Part shown: positions 5,074 through 10,983 of the stretch, piece after piece
Position numbering within the stretch: position 1 is the first letter of the stretch
Layout: the number at the start of each line of letters is the position of its first letter
Assembly (NCBI GenBank): GCA_023431185.1
Contig: JAEYXS010000104.1
Coordinates: 1 to 10,983, forward strand
Length of the DNA: 10,983 bases
Direction: 5' to 3'
From: Verrucomicrobiota bacterium
GTDB taxonomy: Bacteria; Verrucomicrobiota; Verrucomicrobiia; Limisphaerales; JAEYXS01
Translations under genes and position numbers: made by a program
Notes under the pieces: model-generated
Seen by the model: only the letters and a program-made list of their open reading frames with translations
The model's database searches: none
What the model was told of the DNA's origin: nothing

Positions 5074-7809
5074 TCAATTCTGCTTAGGCGGAAACACCGG
5101 CTGCAGCTCCGCGATGCGCTTCTCGATGCTTTCCCTCAAAGCCGGGACCTTTTCAATCAGCCGCTTGAACAGCAAGACCGCCTGCTCCCGCTGGTTCAAC
5201 CGGGTGAACAACAAGCTGGCTCCTTTCATGCCGGCTTGTTCCGTGACATAAGGCGAAAGTTCCTCCCCCTCCCTCAACCCTTTTCCGTAGACCACATTCT
5301 CATAGTGCTCCAGCGCGGACTTCCACAGATTCGTCCGGCTCTCTCCCGGCGGCTGCAGCTCCGCGAGTTTTTCCTTCACCTCGGCCATGCCGATCTCCGC
5401 CAGACCCCGCGTTTCCACCGTAGCCAGCGGCGATTCCATGGCTTTGTTGTAATATTCGAGCGCCTTTTCAAAACGCACCGGATCCTGCCCGGCATACTGG
5501 ATATGACAACTGGCGATCTTGCCGCACGCCAGCGAATACAACGGGGTATCCTTAAAAAACTGCTCGATGAATGTGAAAGCATTGATGGCATCACCAAATT
5601 TGTCCAACCGCCGCGCCGGATCAATGGCCGGATCTGCCAGATGCGTATCACCCAGTGCAAAGTAAGCCTGCGCCACCAACTGGGTGGAGATGGTCGAATT
5701 GACAGCTTGCGGTGGTCCGTTCGTGATCAGCCACTTGAAATGCCCCTCCGCCTGGCTGTAAAGCTGGCTGGAGAACGCCGCCCGACCAGCCATCAATCTG
5801 GCCCGGTGGTTCAATTCGCCAGGTGGCAAATTGGTGCTTTGGAACACGAGCTGATAATGTCGCATCGCCTGCGAAAAATCCTGCTTCCGCTCATAATGCT
5901 CGGCCAGCCAGAAATGCGCCTGCGGCACCAGCGCGTTCGTCGCGAATTCCGCAACAAAATTCGTGTATGTGGTGAAGGCCGTCGGCTCATCACCGGCCTT
6001 GTATTGCAGCCACCCCAGTTCAAAAACTGCCCGGGGGCGCGCGACATCGTTGGTAAATCGCGCCAGCCAGTTCGTATAGATGCCGATGGCATCAGGCCAG
6101 TTCTGCTCCTGCACACTGATCCGGGCCCGGGCCAGTTGTATCTCCGAAGCCTTCGTCGACTTCGGGAAGAGATTCAAGAAATCATCGAACAGACGGCGCG
6201 CGTCCGCGATCTGACCAGCCCGCCCCAAGGCCTGCCCGACCAGCAACAGGCTGTTCTCACTGTAATACCGCTCAGGGAACCACTCCCGCAATCGTTCCAA
6301 GGCATAGCTGGCTGTTTCCAGCCGCTTTTGCCGCAACCCCACCCGCACCAACTGGTACAGGGCCTGATCCAGCAAACCTTCCCGCACAGCATTCACCCCA
6401 CGATACTGCTCCACTAAGATGCCATAGTTCACGGCCGCCCCCTCCAGATCATCGCGCTGAAACTGTATGTCCGCCCATTTGAACCGTGCGATCGCCTGAT
6501 CATTGCTTTCGGGCAGCGATTCCGCCGCCAGCTTGAAATCATTCTGCGCCGCCTCCAGGGTGCCCATCTCCCAACCATACCAGCCGCGGCCAAGGTAAGC
6601 GCGCCCCGTGATATTGCTCACGGCTGAATTCGTCAGCACCGCATCGAACTGGACTTTCGCCATCTGCAACAGATTTGTGTCAATCACCGGCGGTTCCGCT
6701 GCCTTTAACTTGTAAAAATCCTTCAGCGCCAGCTCCCCCAGCGTCAATCGCACCAGTCCATGCGCGGGGTCGCTCGGATTCGCCTTCAGGAACTCTGTCA
6801 ATTGTTCCCGTGCCTGTCCCGTGTCCCCCTTGGCGGTGGACAGGTCGATCACGGCGAACAATGCCTGCCTCCGCCGTTCAGGTGGAGTGTTCTCGGATAA
6901 GTTCGTCCGCCACACCTCAAGCGCAGCATCGTATTCTTTCAACGACTGGAGCAACTCCGCCCGCAAGGCCACCGATTCTGCGACCAGATCAGCGCGACCG
7001 ATTGTCCGTGCTTGAGCCAGCAGGCCGATCGTCGATTGGGCGGCCTCGCTGATGCGGTTGGCCTGGCGCTGGACGCGCACGAGCAACTGCAACCGCTGCC
7101 AGATCTCTTCGGGCGGCAGCGTTTGTTCCGCCAGCTGGCCCAAAGTACGTTCAGCTCCGGCAAGGTCTTTTCTCTCCAGTTGCGCCTCCGCCAGCAGCAA
7201 CTTTGCGCGCAGGACATAGGCATTGGCCGGCTCGGCTTGTGCCACCTTTTGAAACGGGCGCTCCTTGCCCGTCAGGGCCGCGATCAAAGCTGACCAGTCC
7301 TTCAACTGGAAGTAGGCCAGCGCTTCCCAATATACCGATTCAGGCAAAAGCTTCGAATTGGACTGCCCCTCCGCTAACGCCCGCCAAGCCTGGGCAGATT
7401 CGGCATACCGGCCTTTCTCCCATAATGAGCGTGCCTTTAGATACGCCAGCCGGTCGCTCAAGCTGCCCGCCTTGCCCTGATGCTGCTCCACTGTCCGCAG
7501 GACATCATCGAACCGCTTCAGTTCAAAAAAGGCTTCACTGAGGCTGCTGGCCGCTTCGGCATAACGCGGCGAACTGGGAAACTTTTGCAAAAAGAGGTTG
7601 AACTCGCCCGCAGCCCTTTCGAACGCCTTGTCCGCCATGGCCTCGCTCGCGGTCCGGAACAGATTCCGTGCCTCCGCATTGTCCGCCGCTTGCACGGGCA
7701 AAACAGCACCCACCAGCAGCCACCACCAGGTGACCGACACCAACCGGCGCCAACTGTTCCCTACGTTCATCATCCGATTCAGCATTCGCTTGGTGATTCG
7801 TTTATTCAA
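5074..7809 (-). CDS. Large exported TPR-repeat protein (BamD/CpoB-like repeats)
   Basis: A 911-residue protein made almost wholly of helical tetratricopeptide-type repeats after a long N-terminal signal sequence. That sequence has a basic stretch (residues 1-22), a hydrophobic core WWWLLVGAVLP (28-38) and likely cleavage after VQA or VQAA (41-42). Repeat units in the YbgF/CpoB and BamD style are visible, for example FNLFLQKFPSSPRYAEAA (70-87), FDDFLNLFPKSTKASEIQLA (541-560), YTNFVAEFATNALVPQAHFW (615-634) and HYQLVFQST (651-659). No catalytic domain is seen, so the protein is probably a periplasmic or outer-membrane-associated scaffold; no specific function can be assigned. The first codon is TTG (7809-7807), overlapping the uvrA stop as TTGA. 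AGGA at 7820-7817 lies 7 nt upstream, which supports this start. In-frame ATGs at 7785, 7773 and 7770 are alternatives that would give a shorter, more normal signal peptide. Confidence 0.87.
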   Translation of the reverse strand: MNKRITKRMLNRMMNVGNSWRRLVSVTWWWLLVGAVLPVQAADNAEARNLFRTASEAMADKAFERAAGEFNLFLQKFPSSPRYAEAASSLSEAFFELKRFDDVLRTVEQHQGKAGSLSDRLAYLKARSLWEKGRYAESAQAWRALAEGQSNSKLLPESVYWEALAYFQLKDWSALIAALTGKERPFQKVAQAEPANAYVLRAKLLLAEAQLERKDLAGAERTLGQLAEQTLPPEEIWQRLQLLVRVQRQANRISEAAQSTIGLLAQARTIGRADLVAESVALRAELLQSLKEYDAALEVWRTNLSENTPPERRRQALFAVIDLSTAKGDTGQAREQLTEFLKANPSDPAHGLVRLTLGELALKDFYKLKAAEPPVIDTNLLQMAKVQFDAVLTNSAVSNITGRAYLGRGWYGWEMGTLEAAQNDFKLAAESLPESNDQAIARFKWADIQFQRDDLEGAAVNYGILVEQYRGVNAVREGLLDQALYQLVRVGLRQKRLETASYALERLREWFPERYYSENSLLLVGQALGRAGQIADARRLFDDFLNLFPKSTKASEIQLARARISVQEQNWPDAIGIYTNWLARFTNDVARPRAVFELGWLQYKAGDEPTAFTTYTNFVAEFATNALVPQAHFWLAEHYERKQDFSQAMRHYQLVFQSTNLPPGELNHRARLMAGRAAFSSQLYSQAEGHFKWLITNGPPQAVNSTISTQLVAQAYFALGDTHLADPAIDPARRLDKFGDAINAFTFIEQFFKDTPLYSLACGKIASCHIQYAGQDPVRFEKALEYYNKAMESPLATVETRGLAEIGMAEVKEKLAELQPPGESRTNLWKSALEHYENVVYGKGLREGEELSPYVTEQAGMKGASLLFTRLNQREQAVLLFKRLIEKVPALRESIEKRIAELQPVFPPKQN

Positions 7810-10757
7810 GCGAGTTTCCTGCCTTCTTCCTTGAGATTAGACGCCGGCGGCAGCAAACGCTTCAAGAATCTCCCCGTATGACTCACCTCACACTGGGCGA
7901 TGACTTCTGGCGGTCCCTCCGCCACCACCGTCCCCCCGCCCTTGCCGCCTTCCGGTCCCAGATCGATCAGCCAGTCCGCGCACTTGATCACGTCCAGATT
8001 GTGTTCGATCACCAGCAGTGTATTTCCCGTCGCGCGCAACTTGAACAACACTTCCAGCAACTTCGCCACATCATGAAAATGCAATCCCGTCGTCGGCTCA
8101 TCCAAGATATACAACGTGCGCCCCGTCGCCTTCCGGCTCAACTCCGCCGCCAGCTTGATGCGTTGCGCTTCACCACCGCTCAAAGTCGTCGCCTGCTGTC
8201 CCAATCGCACATAACCCAAACCCACCTCCGCCAACGTCTGGCAGATGTCCAGCAACTGCGGCACCGCCCGGAAAAACGCCACGCCCTCATCCACCGTGAG
8301 GTTCAGCACATCCGCGATGTTCAACCCCTTGTAAGTGATCTCCAGCGTCTCGCGATTGTACCGTTTCCCGTTGCATGCCTCACACGTCACATACACCGCC
8401 GGTAAAAAGTGCATCTCGATCTCCAGCAACCCGTCACCCTGGCACTTCTCACAACGTCCGCCCTTCACATTGAAACTGAACCGGCCCGCATCATACCCCC
8501 GCACCTTCGAGGAAGGCAGTTTCGCGAACAGATCGCGGATGTGGTTGAACATTCCTGTGTATGTCGCCGGATTGCTGCGCGGCGTGCGGCCGATTGGCGC
8601 TTGATCGATCACGATCACCTTGTCGATCTGCTCCACACCCCGAAGCTCGCGGTGTACCCCCGGCCTCTCCTTCGAGCCATGCAGCTTCCGGAATAATGCG
8701 CGCCGCAAAATATCATCCACCAACGTGCTCTTCCCTGACCCGGACACACCCGTCACACACGTCAAAGTGCCATACGGAATCCGTGCGTCCACGTTCTTCA
8801 GGTTGTTCTCGGTAGCCCCAAAAATTTCCAGCCATCCCCGGTTGATCGACGCTCCCAACCGCTTCTTTGGCACCGGTATCTCCAGATCTCCTTTCAGGTA
8901 ACGGCCCGTTAGCGACTTACTGTTCGCCATCACCTCCGCCGGTGTGCCTTGTGCCACTACTTCACCGCCATGCACGCCGGCACCGGGACCAAGATCCAGC
9001 ACGTAATCCGCCTGCAAAATGGTATCCTCATCATGCTCCACCACGATCACTGAATTGCCCAGATTCCGCAGTCCTACCAAAGTATTCAACAACCGCTCAT
9101 TATCCCGTTGATGCAAGCCGATGCTCGGCTCATCGAGAATATAAAGCACCCCAACCAGCCCCGCGCCGATCTGCGTCGCGAGCCGTATGCGTTGCGCCTC
9201 GCCACCGCTCAAGGTGCCGCTCTCACGGTCAAGGGTGAGATAACCCAAGCCCACGTTGCGCAAAAACCCCAGCCGCGAACGGATCTCATGGATCACGTCC
9301 TCCGCGATCTTCTGCTGAAACTCCGTGAGCTTCAAGCCGGCGAAGAACTCATCCGCATCATCCACCGCCATGGCGCACACATCCATGATGGATAGCCCCG
9401 GCGCAGGTGGCGGCAGCTTGTGTTTCTTATACTTCTTCTGCGCGTCCTCACCACCCAGCGTCACCGCCAGAATCTCCTGTTTCAGCCGTCTCCCCGCGCA
9501 CGCATCGCAATGCTGCGGGCTCATGAACGCCTTCAACCGGTTCCGCGTGAACTCGCTCTCGCTCTCCTGATAGAGCCGCTCCATGTTTTTCAGCACGCCC
9601 TCGAACGCTTTGCTGACATGACTCGCCTTGCCCGCCCGCCAAAATTGAAAGCTGATCTCTGTCTCGCCCGTGCCATGCAGCAGCACCTTCTTAAAACTCT
9701 CCGGCATATCCTTGTACGGCGTCTCCATGCTCACGCCATAATGCATGGCCAAGCCCTTCAGCAACGCCTTGTAATACACCACCATGCGCTTGCCCCCGCG
9801 CCTCCACGGCAACACTGCGCCTGATTCCAAGGACTTCTCCGGGTCAGGGATCACTAATCCTTCATCGAAAACCATCTTCTGCCCCAGCCCATGACACACC
9901 GGGCACGCTCCGAAAGGTGCGTTGAAGGAAAAATGCTTCGGCGTCAACGTCTCATAGCTCTTGCCTGTGGCCGGGCTGAACATCCGCGTGGAATGCAACA
10001 CTTCCGCCCACTTGTCCGGCGCATCGGTCGCCTGCTGATGCAACACCAGCATCTGCCCCTCACCCCAGCGCAATGCTGTCTCCACGGAATCGCCCAGACG
10101 CACCCGCACCTTGTCATCCATCACCAACCGGTCCACCACCACCTCGATGGTATGCCGCTTCGATGCCTCCAGTCGGTGCTTCGTCGTGGCCGCCAGGTCG
10201 ATGATCTCGCCATCCACCCGCGCCCGCACAAAACCTTCCCGCGCCAACCGCTCCAGCACATCCCGATACTCGCCTTTTGCACTCTGTACCACTGGTGCCA
10301 GCAACATGAGTCGCGTGCGCGCGGGCAATTCCATGATGCGGTCGATGATCTCCGTACTCGTCTGCGATCGGATCGGTTCACCTGTGTCCGGACAATGCGG
10401 CTGCCCCACATGTGCATAAAGCAACCGCAGATAATCATAGATCTCCGTGGTCGTCGCGATGATTGAGCGAGGACTGCTGCCCGAACCCCTCTGCTCAATG
10501 GCGATCGTCGGCGAAAGTCCCTCGATGTAATCCAAGTCCGGCTTGCTCAACTGCCCCAAAAACTGCCGCGCATAGGCGGAAAGTGATTCCACATACTTCC
10601 GCTGTCCTTCGGCATAGATCGTATCAAACGCCAGCGACGATTTGCCCGAGCCGGAGAGTCCCGTGATGACCACCAGCTTGTCGCGCGGGATCGCCAGCGT
10701 GAGATTCTTCAGATTATGCTCACGCGCCCCGCCGATTCGGATGAAATCCTTCGCCAT
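7806..10757 (-). CDS. uvrA: Excinuclease ABC subunit A (UvrA)
   Basis: UvrA, the damage-sensing ATPase of nucleotide excision repair, loads UvrB onto lesions. Numbered from the ATG at 10757 (983 residues), it has two ABC-type ATPase halves. The first has Walker A GLSGSGKSS (33-41), signature LSGGEAQR (516-523) and Walker B LYILDEPS (538-545). The second has Walker A GVSGSGKST (670-678), signature LSGGEAQR (859-866) and Walker B LYILDEPTTGLH (882-893). The C-terminal zinc finger is intact (Cys769, 772, 792, 795). In the first zinc finger, CPVC (285-288) is kept but the preceding CPxC is replaced by SPAT (261-264). CDAC (417-420) is also present. A basic, Pro-rich insertion lies near 437-454. 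Length exceeds E. coli's 940. A TTG four codons upstream (10769) is possible, but the ATG has GGA 7 nt before it and gives the usual N-terminus ending in GGAREHNLKNL. Its stop overlaps the TPR gene's start. Confidence 0.98.
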   Translation of the reverse strand: MAKDFIRIGGAREHNLKNLTLAIPRDKLVVITGLSGSGKSSLAFDTIYAEGQRKYVESLSAYARQFLGQLSKPDLDYIEGLSPTIAIEQRGSGSSPRSIIATTTEIYDYLRLLYAHVGQPHCPDTGEPIRSQTSTEIIDRIMELPARTRLMLLAPVVQSAKGEYRDVLERLAREGFVRARVDGEIIDLAATTKHRLEASKRHTIEVVVDRLVMDDKVRVRLGDSVETALRWGEGQMLVLHQQATDAPDKWAEVLHSTRMFSPATGKSYETLTPKHFSFNAPFGACPVCHGLGQKMVFDEGLVIPDPEKSLESGAVLPWRRGGKRMVVYYKALLKGLAMHYGVSMETPYKDMPESFKKVLLHGTGETEISFQFWRAGKASHVSKAFEGVLKNMERLYQESESEFTRNRLKAFMSPQHCDACAGRRLKQEILAVTLGGEDAQKKYKKHKLPPPAPGLSIMDVCAMAVDDADEFFAGLKLTEFQQKIAEDVIHEIRSRLGFLRNVGLGYLTLDRESGTLSGGEAQRIRLATQIGAGLVGVLYILDEPSIGLHQRDNERLLNTLVGLRNLGNSVIVVEHDEDTILQADYVLDLGPGAGVHGGEVVAQGTPAEVMANSKSLTGRYLKGDLEIPVPKKRLGASINRGWLEIFGATENNLKNVDARIPYGTLTCVTGVSGSGKSTLVDDILRRALFRKLHGSKERPGVHRELRGVEQIDKVIVIDQAPIGRTPRSNPATYTGMFNHIRDLFAKLPSSKVRGYDAGRFSFNVKGGRCEKCQGDGLLEIEMHFLPAVYVTCEACNGKRYNRETLEITYKGLNIADVLNLTVDEGVAFFRAVPQLLDICQTLAEVGLGYVRLGQQATTLSGGEAQRIKLAAELSRKATGRTLYILDEPTTGLHFHDVAKLLEVLFKLRATGNTLLVIEHNLDVIKCADWLIDLGPEGGKGGGTVVAEGPPEVIAQCEVSHTGRFLKRLLPPASNLKEEGRKLA
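7817..7820 (-). promoter_or_regulatory. Shine-Dalgarno deciding the TTG start of the TPR gene
   Basis: On the minus strand AGGA (within GGCAGGAAAC) sits 7 nt before the TTG at 7809, inside the last codons of uvrA. It is the best ribosome-binding site in the window and favours the TTG over the downstream ATGs, whose upstream sequence has no comparable motif. Basis: seen; start choice inferred. Confidence 0.5.
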
Positions 10758-10795
10758 GCTGTCGTCCAATTTTCCAGTTTAACGGATTCGTCAAC

Positions 10796-10828
10796 TTACG
10801 GCTAATCCCCGCCCGCGCAAAGCCGTAA
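10796..10828 (-). repeat. Perfect 8-bp inverted repeat in the uvrA leader
   Basis: TTACGGCT (10796-10803) and AGCCGTAA (10821-10828) are exact inverted arms separated by a GC-rich 17-nt spacer. The near arm is 38 nt upstream of the uvrA ATG. There is no T-run on either strand, so it is not an intrinsic terminator. It could be a protein-binding site or a hairpin in the uvrA 5' leader. No LexA-type box was recognised. Basis: seen; role unknown. Confidence 0.45.
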
Positions 10829-10929
10829 ATGCCATCCTGCTTTTGGAGTGGGACAGGCGCCACCTGCGTAAATTCAACGGTGTGCCCAAGCCCCATTTCC
10901 ACCTCTATCTGGCGGAATGTCAGTGGCGG

Positions 10930-10970
10930 TTTAATTGCACAAATCCTAAAACGCAATTGCGCCAATTAAA
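10930..10970. repeat. AT-rich inverted repeat with nested palindrome upstream of uvrA
   Basis: TTTAATTG (10930-10937) and CAATTAAA (10963-10970) form perfect 8-bp inverted arms. Between them is a second, perfect 10-bp palindrome, CGCAATTGCG (10952-10961). All three elements share an AATTG/CAATT core, as if one short site were repeated. The site could bind a regulator of uvrA or of a gene beyond the window edge. The low-complexity AT content makes chance occurrence easier. Basis: seen; role unknown. Confidence 0.35.
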
Positions 10971-10983
10971 TCAATGGTCTAAA

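Larger units (their letters stand above)
10758..10983. other. Non-coding upstream region of uvrA up to the window edge
   Basis: About 226 bases without a convincing gene. It holds the two inverted repeats listed separately. A minus-strand TTGACG (10792-10787) resembles a -35 box, but no good -10 follows at 16-18 nt. An open frame with a TTG start covers 10965-10720 on the minus strand, but it overlaps the start of uvrA and has no recognisable domain. The uvrA promoter probably lies here but cannot be placed. Confidence 0.4.

Noticed and set aside
5032..6417. 461-codon open frame on the plus strand inside the TPR gene
   Set aside because: It is antisense to the TPR gene and very rich in Gln, Arg and Leu, with no domain. 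The minus-strand frame has a signal peptide and clear repeats, so this is a shadow frame.
7806..10757. Similarity between the two halves of uvrA as a DNA repeat
   Set aside because: Both halves carry Walker A and LSGGEAQR motifs because UvrA is an ancient internal duplication of ABC ATPase domains. This is normal for the family and not a recent repeat.
10770..10792. TTGACG as the -35 box of a uvrA promoter
   Set aside because: No acceptable -10 hexamer occurs 16-18 nt downstream, and the candidate positions run into the ribosome-binding region.
10720..10965. 81-codon minus-strand open frame upstream of uvrA
   Set aside because: It starts with TTG, overlaps the first codons of uvrA in another frame, has no Shine-Dalgarno and resembles no family I recognise. 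It also covers one of the inverted repeats.
1..10983. tRNA, rRNA, CRISPR array, insertion sequence or prophage
   Set aside because: No cloverleaf with a CCA-type end, no regularly spaced repeats, no transposase or integrase motif and no terminal inverted repeats with target duplication were seen by eye.

Overview
The window is an ordinary-looking bacterial chromosomal segment, fairly GC-rich and densely coded, without mobile elements, RNA genes or CRISPR. Its gene content suggests a Gram-negative member of the Planctomycetota-Verrucomicrobiota-Chlamydiota group, most likely Verrucomicrobiota. The clues are a Tat-exported hydroxypyruvate-isomerase-like TIM barrel of a type common there, a LolA-like periplasmic protein, a large exported TPR protein, and the style of UvrA. 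This placement is inferred from family resemblance, not from a marker gene.

Plus-strand half (about 1-5069). A possible C-terminal tail of an upstream gene (to 85) is followed by a promoter-bearing leader and the Tat-signal sugar isomerase (240-1145). Next come a 68-codon membrane protein with a Cys-rich patch (1189-1395), a small heat-shock protein of the Hsp20 family (1451-1873), the ATP-dependent protease Lon (1930-4338) and a LolA-like outer-membrane lipoprotein-sorting protein (4335-5069) that overlaps lon by 4 nt. The 56-nt hsp20-lon gap holds two inverted repeats, one a perfect 15-nt palindrome ending 8 nt before lon.

Minus-strand half (5074-10983). uvrA (10757-7806) is followed by a 911-codon exported TPR-repeat protein (7809-5074) whose TTG start overlaps the uvrA stop by 4 nt and has a good Shine-Dalgarno. 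The TPR gene ends convergently 4 bp from the LolA-like gene. The 226 bp upstream of uvrA contain two perfect 8-bp inverted repeats and no convincing gene.

Functionally, Hsp20 and Lon form a protein-quality-control pair (holding, then degradation). The LolA-like and TPR proteins both look like envelope factors, and UvrA is the damage sensor of nucleotide excision repair. I see no undescribed multi-gene system. The items most worth following up are the palindromes beside lon and uvrA, the degenerate first zinc finger and basic insertion of UvrA, the orphan Cys-rich membrane protein, and the two tight translational couplings.
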